Assembly (NCBI RefSeq): GCF_020622065.1
Contig: NZ_JAHRYQ010000002.1
Coordinates: 617,905 to 681,904 of the forward strand
Source of the DNA: Geothrix sp.
GTDB taxonomy: Bacteria > Acidobacteriota > Holophagae > Holophagales > Holophagaceae
Direction: 5' to 3'
DNA length: 64,000 nucleotides
Under the pieces are notes generated by a model. The model had not been told where the DNA came from, searched no databases, and saw only the letters and a program-made list of their open reading frames with translations. Both the position numbers and the translations under genes were made by a program. Positions 23,774 to 33,134 of this stretch are shown here, one piece after another. Within the stretch, counting starts at the first letter, position 1. The number at the start of each line of letters is the position of its first letter.

Positions 23774-24307
23774 ATGGCCCGACGAGCCCTTTCCCTCTCG
23801 AAGGTCTACGGCTTGCTCGAGCCCGGGCCCGTGGTGCTGCTCACGACCGCGCACGACGGGCACCGCGACATCATGGCCCTGTCCTGGCACACCATGATGG
23901 AGTTCGAGCCGCCGCTGGTCGGCTGCGTCGTCAGCCATCGCAACCACTCCTTCGACCTGCTGAAGGCGACCCGGGAATGCGTCCTCAACCTTCCCTCCGT
24001 AGACCTGGCAGAGCAGGTGGTGGGCTGCGGCAACACCTCCGGTCGGCGGGTGGACAAGTTCGCCCGGTTCGGCCTCACAGCCAAGCCCGCTTCGCGCGTC
24101 GGCGCGCCCCTCATCGTCGAATGCTTCGCCAACCTCGAGTGCCGAGTGGTCGATACCCGGCTGGTGTCCAAGTATTGTTTTTTCATCCTGGAAGTCGTTG
24201 CGGCTTGGAGGGATGCCACCCTGCCCTCGCACACCATCCACCACCTCGGGCGGGGCGAGTTCGAGGTCTCGGGCGAGCACCTCAAGCTCAAGTCGAAGAT
24301 GAAGTAG
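23774..24307 (+). CDS. Flavin reductase-domain protein
   Basis: 177 aa, FMN-binding split barrel of the flavin reductase type: PVVLLTTAHDGHRDIMALSWHTMMEFEPPLVG, then the NHSFDLLK and ECVLNLPS motifs. Such proteins reduce flavin or act on small molecules with a partner. Six bp after the previous stop, so probably cotranscribed. Confidence 0.88.
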   Translation: MARRALSLSKVYGLLEPGPVVLLTTAHDGHRDIMALSWHTMMEFEPPLVGCVVSHRNHSFDLLKATRECVLNLPSVDLAEQVVGCGNTSGRRVDKFARFGLTAKPASRVGAPLIVECFANLECRVVDTRLVSKYCFFILEVVAAWRDATLPSHTIHHLGRGEFEVSGEHLKLKSKMK

Positions 24308-24442
24308 GGAGGGCCGCGGGGGTCCTGGTCCTTTCCATCCATCCACGCCCAGGGATCGCAGTAACCTGAGCGGACCTTCCGTCAGGCTGGGGCCACACGC
24401 GGGCACCGCTTGGCGCACCCTTCGATCACGCAAGGAGCAGGC

Positions 24443-24994
24443 ATGATCCCGCAGCTCACCATCCGGGACCTTCGCCAGGCCGAGGCCGATGCCCTGGGCA
24501 GGCTCATGGTCGAGGTGTACTCGAACCTCGAGGGCTTCCCCACGCCGGACGAGCAGCCCCGCTACTACGAGCTGCTCGCCAACATCGGCAGCTTTGCCCA
24601 GAAAAAGGAGGCCAGGGTGCTCGTGGCGCTGGCCGGGGAGGAGCTGGTGGGCGGTGTCGTCTATTTCGGCGACATGGCCGAATACGGCTCCGGCGGAACG
24701 GCCACCACCGTCAAGGATGCTTCCGGCATACGCCTGCTCGGCGTCAGCCCCAAGTCCCGAAACCTCGGCGTGGGCAAGGCCTTGACCCAGACCTGCATCC
24801 AGCTGGCCCGGGAGAAGGGGCACGCCCAGGTCATCCTGCACACGACGCAGGCGATGCGGATCGCCTGGCAGCTCTACGAGCGGCTGGGCTTCGTGCGGTC
24901 GGAGGACCTGGACTTCTCGCAGCAGGACCTTCCCGTCTTCGGATTCAGGCTCCCCCTGGTGTCCGTGGATGATGCTCCGTGGGTGACACCCTGA
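24443..24994 (+). CDS. GNAT-family N-acetyltransferase
   Basis: 183 aa. Acetyl-CoA binding region LLGVSPKSRNLGVGKALTQTCIQLAREKG (Q/RxxGxG/A) and YERLGFV near the end. AAGGAG precedes ATG 24443. Acceptor unknown. Confidence 0.9.
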   Translation: MIPQLTIRDLRQAEADALGRLMVEVYSNLEGFPTPDEQPRYYELLANIGSFAQKKEARVLVALAGEELVGGVVYFGDMAEYGSGGTATTVKDASGIRLLGVSPKSRNLGVGKALTQTCIQLAREKGHAQVILHTTQAMRIAWQLYERLGFVRSEDLDFSQQDLPVFGFRLPLVSVDDAPWVTP

Positions 24995-25022
24995 CGCCAC
25001 CCCTTTCCCTCAGGCCACGCCC

Positions 25023-25553
25023 ATGCCCCCACCTGCCTGGTCCCTGCGACGCCTGACCTCGGTCGACGAGGCGCAGATCGACGGCCTCGCCAGCCTGCTG
25101 ATCGACTGCGTCGAAGGCGGAGCCTCGGTGGGCTTCATGCAGCCGCTGACCCGGGACCGTGCCTCGGCCTTCTGGCGCCGCATCGCTCGGGGCGTGGCGG
25201 CAGGAGAGCGCGCGCTGCTGATCGCCGAGGATGCCGAGGGCATCTGCGGCACCGTGCAGCTGGTGCTCGACCAGCCCGAGAACCAGCCGCACCGCGCCGA
25301 TCTGGCGAAGATGCTGGTGCATCGACGGGCCCGCCGTCAGGGCTTGGGCGCCGCCTTGATGCGAGCCGCCGAGCGCACGGCCCGGGACTGCGGCCGGACG
25401 CTGCTGGTGCTCGACGCCGTCACCGGGGGCGAGGCCGCCCGGCTGTACGCAAGCCTGGGCTGGGTGCGCGTGGGAGAGATCCCCGGGTACGCCTTGTTTC
25501 CGCAGGGCGGGCCTTGCAGCACGACGGTCTTCTACCGCAACCTCGGCGGCTGA
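25023..25553 (+). CDS. GNAT-family N-acetyltransferase
   Basis: 176 aa. LAKMLVHRRARRQGLGAALMRAAE is the acetyl-CoA loop and LYASLGWVRVGEIPGYA the usual end of the domain. 28 bp after another GNAT gene, but sequence similarity between the two is low, so the pair is unlikely to be a recent duplication. Confidence 0.9.
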   Translation: MPPPAWSLRRLTSVDEAQIDGLASLLIDCVEGGASVGFMQPLTRDRASAFWRRIARGVAAGERALLIAEDAEGICGTVQLVLDQPENQPHRADLAKMLVHRRARRQGLGAALMRAAERTARDCGRTLLVLDAVTGGEAARLYASLGWVRVGEIPGYALFPQGGPCSTTVFYRNLGG

Positions 25554-25584
25554 GGGCCCGGCCCACCCAAAGAAGGAGGTTCCG

Positions 25585-26133
25585 ATGACCGCATCGATCT
25601 TCATTGGCGCCAGCGTGGATGGCTTCATCGCCCGCCCCAACGGGGACCTCGACTGGTTGCCGGCGGACGGGGGCGAATCCCACGGGTACGACGAGTTCAT
25701 GGCCAGCGTGGATGCGCTGGTCATGGGCCGTCACACCTTCGAGAAGGTCCTGACCTTCGGCGCATGGCCCTATGGGAACAAGCGCGTGGTGGTCCTGAGC
25801 AGCCGGCCTGTCGATGGGGCCGCGGCCACCAGGAGTGCAGAGGGCGCCGAGGCCATCGTGGAGCACATGGCCGGCACTCCGGCCGAGGTCGTCTCCAGGC
25901 TTGCCGCGAGCGGTGCCCATCACCTGTACATCGATGGCGGGATCACCCTCCAGGCCTTCCTGCGCGCCGGACTCATCCACCGCCTGATCCTCACGCGCGT
26001 CCCGGTGCTTCTCGGCGAGGGCATCCCCCTCTTCGGCAGCCTGCCCCGAGATGTGCGGCTGACCCACATCGCGACCCGAGCCTTTCCCAGCGGTCTGGTC
26101 CAGAGTGAATACCGGATCGCCACCCAGCTCTGA
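25585..26133 (+). CDS. Dihydrofolate reductase-family (RibD C-terminal-like) protein
   Basis: 182 aa. N-terminus TASIFIGASVDGFIARPNGDLDWL is diagnostic of the DHFR-like/RibD_C group, followed by DALVMGRHTFEKV and HLYIDGGITLQAFL. AGGAGGT precedes the ATG. Probably binds NADPH; the substrate is unknown, since many members are not true DHFRs. Confidence 0.88.
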   Translation: MTASIFIGASVDGFIARPNGDLDWLPADGGESHGYDEFMASVDALVMGRHTFEKVLTFGAWPYGNKRVVVLSSRPVDGAAATRSAEGAEAIVEHMAGTPAEVVSRLAASGAHHLYIDGGITLQAFLRAGLIHRLILTRVPVLLGEGIPLFGSLPRDVRLTHIATRAFPSGLVQSEYRIATQL

Positions 26134-26142
26134 CCCAACCCC

Positions 26143-26712
26143 ATGACCGACACCTTCCATACGCGCCTTCCCACCCTCGCGGACGCCGACCTGCGGCGGA
26201 TCCTGGAGCATCCCTCGGACTACCGCACGGATGCGGTGGAGGCTGCCCTGGCGGAGCTCGGCCGGCGGGGCCACCCCGTCAGTGCGGAGGACCAAGCACG
26301 GATCCGGGCCAGCCTCACGCAGCGTGACACGAATCGGGCGGCAGCCTCGGGCTGGGAGCACGCCGGCCTGCTCGGAACGAACCGCAAAGCCCGTTTCGCC
26401 CGCATCCGCGGCATCACCAGCCTCCTGCTGGCCGGGGGCCTGGGCAGCGCGGTCGCCATCTACCTCACCGCCCCGCCCCGGCGGCCCAACCCCCTCGGCT
26501 ACGAGCCCGAGGACACCAAGCGGTACCTGCGCGACCTGGAGCTCTACGGCGGGAAGGCGAATGTGCTGGCCACTGAGTTCCGGCGCTGGTTCGACGGGCT
26601 GTGGCAGGGGCGGAAGCTGGCCTACACCGTGGCCACGCTGACGGTCCTTCTGGCCTTCGCCTTCTGGTTTCTGGCCACCCGCGCCCTTCCTGAAACCGAA
26701 GCCGAGCCCTGA
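26143..26712 (+). CDS. Hypothetical protein with two membrane segments
   Basis: 189 aa. Soluble helical N-terminal half (1-80), hydrophobic segments at about 90-105 and 160-180. Overall like a small signal-transduction membrane protein, but no family recognised. 9 bp after the previous stop. Confidence 0.65.
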   Translation: MTDTFHTRLPTLADADLRRILEHPSDYRTDAVEAALAELGRRGHPVSAEDQARIRASLTQRDTNRAAASGWEHAGLLGTNRKARFARIRGITSLLLAGGLGSAVAIYLTAPPRRPNPLGYEPEDTKRYLRDLELYGGKANVLATEFRRWFDGLWQGRKLAYTVATLTVLLAFAFWFLATRALPETEAEP

Positions 26713-26814
26713 TGATCCCCAGGGGCCTGCCGCGGGTCCCCAACCTCCTTGACGGGCCGCCAAGGGGGATCATGTTGGAGCCCTTCACCCCGAAAGGGGT
26801 CCGGAGGAGAACCC

Positions 26815-27216
26815 ATGACTCATGCTCCCGCCCTGGTGATCAGCCTCTGCCTCGCCACCTCCCCGGCCCCCGCCCAGGACCCGGCCAAGACCGATCCCGG
26901 GAAGTACATCGTGATCCTCGAGAATGCGCGGACGCGGGTGCTGGAGTTCCGGGACCATCCCGGCGACCGGACCCACGCACATCGCCACCCGGATTCGGTG
27001 CTCTACGCCCTCAGCGACTTCGCCCGTCGCCTGACCTTTCCGGACGGGAGATCCATGACCCGGACCTTCAAAAAGGGCGATGTCGTGTTCCTGGAGGGGC
27101 AGATCCACGTCGGCGAGAACATCGGCGCCAGCGACACCCATGTGATCCTCGTGGAATTCAAGGAGCCCCTGCCATCGCTCCCACCCTCGCCCAGGACTGC
27201 CCCGGCCCTTCCCTGA
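26815..27216 (+). CDS. Secreted cupin-domain protein
   Basis: 133 aa with a signal peptide (ending about APAQD). Cupin strand [22 protein letters not shown] supplies His ligands and the later GDVVFLEG and H109-VGEN strands complete the two cupin motifs in part. ATG at 26815 is preferred because GAGGAG lies before it and it yields the signal peptide. Metal and substrate unknown. Confidence 0.78.
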   Translation: MTHAPALVISLCLATSPAPAQDPAKTDPGKYIVILENARTRVLEFRDHPGDRTHAHRHPDSVLYALSDFARRLTFPDGRSMTRTFKKGDVVFLEGQIHVGENIGASDTHVILVEFKEPLPSLPPSPRTAPALP

Positions 27217-27244
27217 ATCGCCCCCGCCGGCGGACACTGACCGG

Positions 27245-28228
27245 ATGCGATCCCGCGCCCCGAAGCCCGCCCCCAGCCCGCCCTGGCCCGCCAAGCCCGG
27301 GCTGCACCCCCGCAATCGACACGCCGGGGGGTATGACTTCCCACAGCTGGTGAAGATTTCTCCAGACCTGGCGCCCTTCGTGGTCCGCGCCGTCCATGGC
27401 GGCCCCTCCATCGACTTTGCAGATCCGGCGGCGGTGAAGGCCCTGAACCGGGCCCTGCTCCTCCAGGCCTATGGCATCCGCGGCTGGGAGTTGCCCCCGG
27501 GTTACCTGTGCCCGCCCGTGCCGGGCCGCGCGGACTACCTGCACCATCTAGCGGACCTGCTGGCGGCCTCCAACGGGAGCGTGATCCCCCGGGGCCCGGG
27601 CGTGCGCGTCCTGGATGTGGGCGTGGGCGCCAATGTCATCTACCCCCTGGTGGGCCACGGCGAATATGGCTGGGCCTTTGTGGGCTCGGACATCGACGAA
27701 GCCGCCCTGGCCTCGGCCACGCGCATCCTGGCGGCCAATCCCGGCCTGGAGACCGCCATCACGCTGCGGCGGCAACCGGACCGGGGGGCCATCTTCGCAG
27801 GCGTGCTGGGCTCCGGAGAGCGCTTCGACCTGACGCTCTGCAACCCGCCCTTCCACGGGTCGCTGCGGGAGGCCCGGGAGGGTACCCAGCGGAAATGGCG
27901 CAACCTGGGGCGCGGCACCTCCACCAAACCCCTGCTCAACTTCGGGGGCCAAGGGGTCGAGCTCTGGTGCGAGGGCGGCGAGGCGGGCTTCGCCCGACGC
28001 ATGGTCGCAGAAAGCCGGGCCTTCGGCACCCAGGTGCTCTGGTTCACCACCCTGCTCTCCAGCTCCGCCAGCCTGCCCGCCGTCCACCGGGCGCTGCGGC
28101 AGGCGGGAGCGCAGGAGATCCGCACCGTCCCCATGGCCCAGGGCCAGAAGCAGAGCCGCTTCGTGGCCTGGACCTTCCTGTCCCCGGAGGCCCGGGAAGC
28201 TTGGCAAAGCGGGTGGGAAGGGTTGTGA
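27245..28228 (+). CDS. rlmF: 23S rRNA (adenine(1618)-N6)-methyltransferase RlmF
   Basis: 327 aa. [13 protein letters not shown] near 20-32 is the family opening, DVGVGAN (124-130) the SAM-binding motif, and NPPF (200-203) the catalytic tetrapeptide of N6-adenine methyltransferases. Modifies A1618 in the 50S subunit by comparison with E. coli RlmF. Independent of the integron; GC like the main chromosome. Confidence 0.93.
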   Translation: MRSRAPKPAPSPPWPAKPGLHPRNRHAGGYDFPQLVKISPDLAPFVVRAVHGGPSIDFADPAAVKALNRALLLQAYGIRGWELPPGYLCPPVPGRADYLHHLADLLAASNGSVIPRGPGVRVLDVGVGANVIYPLVGHGEYGWAFVGSDIDEAALASATRILAANPGLETAITLRRQPDRGAIFAGVLGSGERFDLTLCNPPFHGSLREAREGTQRKWRNLGRGTSTKPLLNFGGQGVELWCEGGEAGFARRMVAESRAFGTQVLWFTTLLSSSASLPAVHRALRQAGAQEIRTVPMAQGQKQSRFVAWTFLSPEAREAWQSGWEGL

Positions 28229-28277
28229 TCCAATATTTCGGACAACTCAGTATGATTTATGGATTGCCGGAGCTTCC

Positions 28278-28664
28278 ATGTCCTTCCTTCGCATCCTCCC
28301 CGCCCAGGTCGCCCTGCTGCTGCTGGCCGCTCTCTTCATGCGCCTGGGCTTCCCGCTGATCATGATCGTCCCCATGACCGTGCTGCTCATGCTGGGGCTC
28401 CTGGTGCCCTGGGCCGAGGCCCGGGCCCTGATGGCGGGCGTCATGGGGTTCTGCTCGCTCCTCTGGGCGTTCATGACCTGGCTGCGGGTGCAGGAGCGCC
28501 TGGCCTACGGCGAGCCCTGGTCCCGCCTGGCCGGGATCCTCATGGGCGTGACCCTGTTCACCGCCTGGTCGGCCTGGCTGGTCTGGAGCGCCCGGAAGGC
28601 GGACCAGCACCGGTTTGGAACCCCCGGCCTGGGTACGACCAGCTTGGACCAGTCGGCCACCTAG
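28278..28664 (+). CDS. Small integral membrane protein (tandem paralogue 1)
   Basis: 128 aa with four helices. Shares the pattern W-x-R-V-x-ERLAxGxPWxRLA...LFTAWSAWL with the gene at 28734, which shows a tandem duplication. Unknown function. ATG at 28278. Confidence 0.75.
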   Translation: MSFLRILPAQVALLLLAALFMRLGFPLIMIVPMTVLLMLGLLVPWAEARALMAGVMGFCSLLWAFMTWLRVQERLAYGEPWSRLAGILMGVTLFTAWSAWLVWSARKADQHRFGTPGLGTTSLDQSAT

Positions 28665-28733
28665 AGCCTGACCGCCCCGGGCTCGAGTGCTCAAGCCGAG
28701 TCCGCCCGATTCATCCGCCGCCGGAGGTCTTCC

Positions 28734-29057
28734 GTGTTCGTCCTTCGCCGCCTTCCCGCCTGCCTCGCCCTCCTGATGCTGGGGGCCCTGTCCCTGCGCC
28801 TGGACCTGCCCTTCCCCCTGGCCCTGCCGCTGACCCTGGCGGCCCTGGTGCTGCTCTTCATCGCCAAGGCGGCGATCCAGGCCGCGCTGTCCGCAGGGCT
28901 CTGGCTGGGCGCCGTCGCCTGGCTGGGCACGGCCTGGATGCGGGTGGACGAGCGCCTGGCCCACGGGGCGCCGTGGCTGCGCCTGGCCATCATCCTGGGC
29001 GCCGTGGCCCTCTTCACTGCCTGGTCGGCGTGGCTGCTGCGCAGCAGGAATGACTGA
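28734..29057 (+). CDS. Small integral membrane protein (tandem paralogue 2)
   Basis: 107 aa, same fold as the preceding gene (RMDERLAHGAPWLRLAIILGA-type ending). GTG start at 28734 with CGGAGGT upstream. The first helix has lost most of the sequence identity, but the last 40 residues are conserved between the copies. Confidence 0.75.
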   Translation: MFVLRRLPACLALLMLGALSLRLDLPFPLALPLTLAALVLLFIAKAAIQAALSAGLWLGAVAWLGTAWMRVDERLAHGAPWLRLAIILGAVALFTAWSAWLLRSRND

Positions 29058-29070
29058 GCGCGCCTGGAAG

Positions 29071-29982
29071 TTAGAAGACCGACCAGCCCGTGCGGGTGGT
29101 GAAGCGGTCCAGGGCTTCCACCCCGGCCACGCTGTTGCCGTGGTGGTCGAGGGCGGGGCTCCAGGCGCACAGGACGCCGCGCTCGGGCAGCACCGCCAGG
29201 ATGCCGCCGCCCACGCCGCTCTTGCCGGGCAGGCCCACGCGGTAGGCGAAGTCGCCGGCCGCGTCGTAGGTTCCGCAGGTGAGCATGATCGCGTTGATGC
29301 GCTTGGCTTCGCTGCGCGTGAGCAGGCGCGAACCGTCGGCCCGCAGGCCGTGGTTGGCCAGGAAGAGGCCCGCCTTGGCAAGATCCGCGCAGCTCATGGT
29401 GAGGGCGCACTGCCGGACATAGTGGTCGAGCACGCGCTCCACCGGGTTCTCCAGGTTGCCGCAGCTGGCCATGAAGTGCGCCAGGGCCGCGTTCCGGTGG
29501 CCGTGGGCAGCTTCGGACGCGGCCACCTCGGGATCCAGGTCCACCCCCGGGTTGCCGCTCTCGGCGCGCAGGAAGGCTCGCAGGGTGCCCAGGGAATCAC
29601 CCGTTTGCGAGAGCAGGCGGTCGATGAGGATGAGGGCACCGGCGTTGATGAAGGGATTGCGCGGGATCCCCTTCTCGTATTCCAGCTGCACCAGTGAATT
29701 GAAGGGGTTGCCCGAAGGCTCGCGGCCCACGCGCCTCCACAGGGCCTCGCCATCTCCGGCCAGCACCAGGGCCAGCGAGAAGGCCTTGGACACGCTCTGG
29801 ATGGAGAAGGGCGCGCGCCAGTCACCGCTGCCGAGGAGCTGCCCGTCCACCGTGGCCAGGGCGATCCCGAACCGCGCGGGATCCACCGCCGCGAGGGCCG
29901 GAATGTAGTCCGCCACCTTGCCTTGCGCCGCAAACGGCGCGGCCTCGGCGGCCAGGTCATCGAGGAGGGCTTGAAGATCCAT
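29071..29982 (-). CDS. glsA: Glutaminase
   Basis: 303 aa. Deamidates glutamine to glutamate in the cytoplasm. Catalytic Ser-x-x-Lys pair in SIQSVSKAFSL (S63 and K66), and FGIALATVDG and GNPFNSLVQLEYEKGIPRNPFINAGA are diagnostic of the serine-dependent glutaminase family. ATG at 29982 gives the conventional N-terminus (MDLQALL). Divergent from the DinB gene at 30025, with a short shared promoter region. Confidence 0.95.
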   Translation of the reverse strand: MDLQALLDDLAAEAAPFAAQGKVADYIPALAAVDPARFGIALATVDGQLLGSGDWRAPFSIQSVSKAFSLALVLAGDGEALWRRVGREPSGNPFNSLVQLEYEKGIPRNPFINAGALILIDRLLSQTGDSLGTLRAFLRAESGNPGVDLDPEVAASEAAHGHRNAALAHFMASCGNLENPVERVLDHYVRQCALTMSCADLAKAGLFLANHGLRADGSRLLTRSEAKRINAIMLTCGTYDAAGDFAYRVGLPGKSGVGGGILAVLPERGVLCAWSPALDHHGNSVAGVEALDRFTTRTGWSVF

Positions 29983-30024
29983 GCCCCCAGAATCCCACAG
30001 GCCTTCGGGTTTAGGATGGTCCCC

Positions 30025-30528
30025 ATGACGCCCCTCGCCACCGACCTCCTGCCCCTGTTCCGCCGCGACCTGCGCTGCTTCATCCGCGAGGTCGGGCTGT
30101 TCCCCGACGACGCGGCGCTCTGGCGCACGGTGCCGGGCATCGCCAATAGCGCGGGCAACCTGGCCCTCCACCTCTCAGGCAACCTGCAGCACTTCGTGGG
30201 CGCCGTGCTGGGCGGAACGGGCTACGCCCGCCAGCGCGAACGGGAATTCGCCCAGCGGGAGGGCACCCGGGCATCCGTCGTCGCGGAGCTGGAAGCCGCC
30301 CTCGCCGCGGTGGAGGCGGGCCTGACGGCCCTGACCCCAGATGTCCAGGCGGCCCCCTTCCCGGTCCCGGTGGGCCCCCACCACCCCCCCACGGGGATCT
30401 TCCTGATGCACCTGGCCACACACCTGGCCTTTCATCTGGGCCAGGCAGGCTACCTGCGCCGTGCCCTCACGGGCGATCCGGCCAGCGCCGGAGCCATGGC
30501 CGTGGCCGACCTGCTGGAGCAGCGATGA
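30025..30528 (+). CDS. DinB-family protein
   Basis: 167 aa four-helix bundle. H49 (LALHLSG), H56 (LQHFVG) and the MHLATHLAFHLGQAG helix supply the metal ligands. Third DinB gene in the window. ATG 30025 is used because the frame from 30016 has a weaker ribosome site. Ends with ATGA overlap to the next gene. Confidence 0.85.
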   Translation: MTPLATDLLPLFRRDLRCFIREVGLFPDDAALWRTVPGIANSAGNLALHLSGNLQHFVGAVLGGTGYARQREREFAQREGTRASVVAELEAALAAVEAGLTALTPDVQAAPFPVPVGPHHPPTGIFLMHLATHLAFHLGQAGYLRRALTGDPASAGAMAVADLLEQR

Positions 30529-31046
30529 CCGATCCGCGCAGCACCCCCACACCCGCTCCCGACGAAGCGCTGCTGACCCCCCTCCGGGCCGGTGCCCTGC
30601 TGGGCGTCCTGGTGGCCCTGTGGACCTTCACCATGGGCTTCACGGGCTGGTACCGGCACCCCAACCTGCTCTTCCTCTTCTGGTTGGTCATCCCCCTCCA
30701 GATCGTGGTGCTGGTGTGGATGCTCCGCAAGACGGCCCCCACCGCGGGCTACCTGCGCCAGGTGCAGAACGGCGTGGGGGCCTCGGTCATCGCCTCGATG
30801 ATCATCTTCATGGCCAGCCTCCTCTTCACGATGGTGGTGTTCCCCAGCTACTTCGCCGAACTGGAGGCCTTGGGCCGGATCCAGATGGCGAAGCAGGGTC
30901 TGAGCCCCGAGCAGATCGAGGCCGTGGTGAAGGCCCAGGCCCCCATGCAGAAGCCCCTGGGCAGCGCCTTCGCGGGCGCCCTGGGCACCTGGATCACGGG
31001 CCTCTTCACCTCCCTGGTGGCCGCGGCCTGGTACCGGAAGCGCTAG
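30525..31046 (+). CDS. DUF4199-like membrane protein
   Basis: 173 aa with four hydrophobic segments; overlaps the preceding stop by four bases (ATGA), so it is translationally coupled to the DinB gene. The layout (three to four helices and a QGLSPEQIEAV amphipathic loop) resembles DUF4199. Role unknown. Confidence 0.7.
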   Translation: MTDPRSTPTPAPDEALLTPLRAGALLGVLVALWTFTMGFTGWYRHPNLLFLFWLVIPLQIVVLVWMLRKTAPTAGYLRQVQNGVGASVIASMIIFMASLLFTMVVFPSYFAELEALGRIQMAKQGLSPEQIEAVVKAQAPMQKPLGSAFAGALGTWITGLFTSLVAAAWYRKR

Positions 31047-31050
31047 GGCC

Positions 31051-31494
31051 TCAGCGTTCGTTCCGGATCGCCGCCACGAGATCGAGCGGGAAGCGCCGGC
31101 CCGCAAGGGCGTCGTCCAGGCAGCGCAGCACCCAGCCCGAACGCAGCGGAGCGGCGGCCAGTTCCGCACGGGTGAGCCAGTGGCAGCGGAGGATGTCGGG
31201 ATCTTCGGGCGCGGCCTCGCATCCAGCGGGCACCGTGCCGATGAAGCACACCCGGAAGTAGTCCTTCCCGTTGGCCGCCTTCAGCGGATAGAGGCCCACG
31301 ATGGCCTGGGGCGTGAAGGCCAGGCCCGTCTCCTCGCGCACTTCCCGGCGCACGGCGTCAAGGAGCGCTTCACCCGGCTCCACATGGCCCGCCGGCTGGT
31401 TGATCACGGGCAGGCCCGTGACTTTGTCAGGCTCCTCGACGAAGAGGAAGCGCCCCTCCCGTTCGATGACGGCGGCGACCGTGAGGGCCCACAT
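31051..31494 (-). CDS. NUDIX hydrolase
   Basis: 147 aa. Nudix box complete: G36x5E42x7R50E51V52xE54E55xG57L58 in GHVEPGEALLDAVRREVREETGL. Cleaves nucleoside diphosphate-X compounds; the NudJ-like size and a HWLTRAELAA motif suggest a phosphatase for thiamine- or nucleotide pyrophosphates, but this is not certain. Confidence 0.93.
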   Translation of the reverse strand: MWALTVAAVIEREGRFLFVEEPDKVTGLPVINQPAGHVEPGEALLDAVRREVREETGLAFTPQAIVGLYPLKAANGKDYFRVCFIGTVPAGCEAAPEDPDILRCHWLTRAELAAAPLRSGWVLRCLDDALAGRRFPLDLVAAIRNER

Positions 31495-32024
31495 CAGGCG
31501 GGGAGGAAGAGGAAGAAGCCGTTGATGAAGTAGACGAGGCCCACGACCCCCACGGCGAGGCCCAGGTAGTAGACCGGCTTCTGCTTCAGGAGGGCAGCGA
31601 TGGAGGAGAGGAGGATGGCGATCTGAAGGAAGATCACCGCCAGACCGAAGGCCGTGCCGTGGCCCTGCGCCTCAGTCTTCACCGCCTCGAAGCGCCGAGC
31701 CTCCTTCTGGATCTCCGCCTTCTCGCCTTCGTATTTCGCCGTCTTCTTCTCCACATCCGCGAGGCTCTGCTCCAGCAGCGGCAGGGCCGCCTTCGGTGCC
31801 AACTGCAGCTCGCGCCTGAGCCGGAGGGCCTCCAGCTCATAGAGGTTCCCCTTGATGCCCTTGGCCTGGTAGTAGGCCCACTGATCCGACGCTTGGCTCT
31901 GACTCAGCACGGCGCGGGTGGAATAGCCGCCCCCCTTGAAGGTCGCCAGGGTCGCGCAGACGGCCAGCACCACCGTGGTCAGGGCCAACAGGTTCAGCCA
32001 GGGTTCCTTCTTCTCATCGCTCAT
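31494..32024 (-). CDS. DUF4337-family membrane protein
   Basis: 176 aa. One N-terminal helix after the cytoplasmic lead (LLALTTVVLAVCATLATF), a long coiled coil (about 60-118, EKKTAKYEGEKAEIQKEA), then two helices at the C-terminus. ATG at 32024. Its last base overlaps the first base of the NUDIX gene, suggesting cotranscription. Confidence 0.82.
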   Translation of the reverse strand: MSDEKKEPWLNLLALTTVVLAVCATLATFKGGGYSTRAVLSQSQASDQWAYYQAKGIKGNLYELEALRLRRELQLAPKAALPLLEQSLADVEKKTAKYEGEKAEIQKEARRFEAVKTEAQGHGTAFGLAVIFLQIAILLSSIAALLKQKPVYYLGLAVGVVGLVYFINGFFLFLPA

Positions 32025-32234
32025 GGGACTCCGCCGCAACAAGGCTTCATCATTCCATGGAACCGCGACCCGGCGCTTGCCCCAGCTCCCGTGCGGCCTA
32101 TCGTAGGTGCTGGAGCCATCTGGGATGTGCGTGGTGTGCCGCAGTCCTCCCCTGATCCGGCGCGTGCCCTCCGTTGCCACGACGAGCAAGTTCCCCGTGC
32201 CCCATGCGCCCCGGGCGAAGCCAAGGAGGTTTCC

Positions 32235-33113
32235 ATGCTCCACCGCACAGCGCTTTGCATCGGGATCAACCAGTATCAGCACTTCCCCTCGGCCACTCTG
32301 AGCGGCTGCGTCAACGATGCCCAGGACATGGCGTCGCTGCTGAAGGATCTGCTGGGCTTCGAGGATTCCGACATCACCCGGCTGTCCGATCAAGCCGCCA
32401 CGAAGGCCAACATCATGCACGAGCTGAAGCGCATGGTGGAGGGCGCGCTGGCCGGCCGGTACGACCATCTGGTCTTCACCTTCTCCGGTCATGGCACGCA
32501 GGTGCCCGACCTGAATCTCGATGAATTCGACCGGGCGGACGAGGCCTTCTGCCCGCACGACCTGGCCCCGAGCGGGCCCCAGTGGGACCGCGATCACCTC
32601 ATCGTGGATGACGAGCTCCACGACCTGTTCGTGCAGCTGCCCTCGACCGTGATCCTCGAGGTGCTGCTCGACACCTGCCACAGCGGCACGGGGCTCCGGG
32701 CCGCGGATCTGCTGATGGACCGCCGGCCCCGCTACCTGCCGCCGCCGTCTATTGAAGCCTTCCGAGACATCGAATACCGCCACGCCCGTCCCGCCCACCA
32801 GAAGCTGCTGGAAAAGGGCCTGTCGCACCACATCCTCTGGACCGCCTGCAAGCAGAACCAGACCGCCGCGGATGCCTTCCTCGACGGGGCCTGGCACGGC
32901 GCCTTCACCTACCACTTCTGCCGGGAGGCCCGGGCCAGCGGCAACCACCTCTCCCGTGCCAAGGTGCTCGCCAAGATCCGCTCGGACCTCGGCGTCGCCC
33001 ACTTCACGCAGACGCCGCAGCTGGACTGCGAGGCCGTCACCCGTCACGCCGTCATGAAGGCCGAAGCAGTGCCTGCCAATGTGGCGCCCCTGCCCACGGA
33101 CATGCCGACCTGA
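32235..33113 (+). CDS. Metacaspase-like protease (caspase family, C14)
   Basis: 292 aa, no signal peptide. Catalytic dyad: H86 in FTFSGHGTQ and C148 in LLDTCHSGTG, both in the correct order and spacing for the p20 domain of metacaspases. The start MLHRTALCIGINQYQHFP is the first beta strand of the fold. No prodomain and no partner domain, so a simple type III-like or orthocaspase. Likely cuts after basic residues by family analogy, with D43-D47 and acid pockets not assignable. AAGGAGG precedes ATG 32235. Confidence 0.9.
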   Translation: MLHRTALCIGINQYQHFPSATLSGCVNDAQDMASLLKDLLGFEDSDITRLSDQAATKANIMHELKRMVEGALAGRYDHLVFTFSGHGTQVPDLNLDEFDRADEAFCPHDLAPSGPQWDRDHLIVDDELHDLFVQLPSTVILEVLLDTCHSGTGLRAADLLMDRRPRYLPPPSIEAFRDIEYRHARPAHQKLLEKGLSHHILWTACKQNQTAADAFLDGAWHGAFTYHFCREARASGNHLSRAKVLAKIRSDLGVAHFTQTPQLDCEAVTRHAVMKAEAVPANVAPLPTDMPT

Positions 33114-33134
33114 CCGGGATTCCCACCTGACATG

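Noticed and set aside
23060-25000. 646-aa minus-strand ORF
   Set aside because: Antisense of the flavin reductase and GNAT genes, which have family motifs; the long frame reflects high GC.
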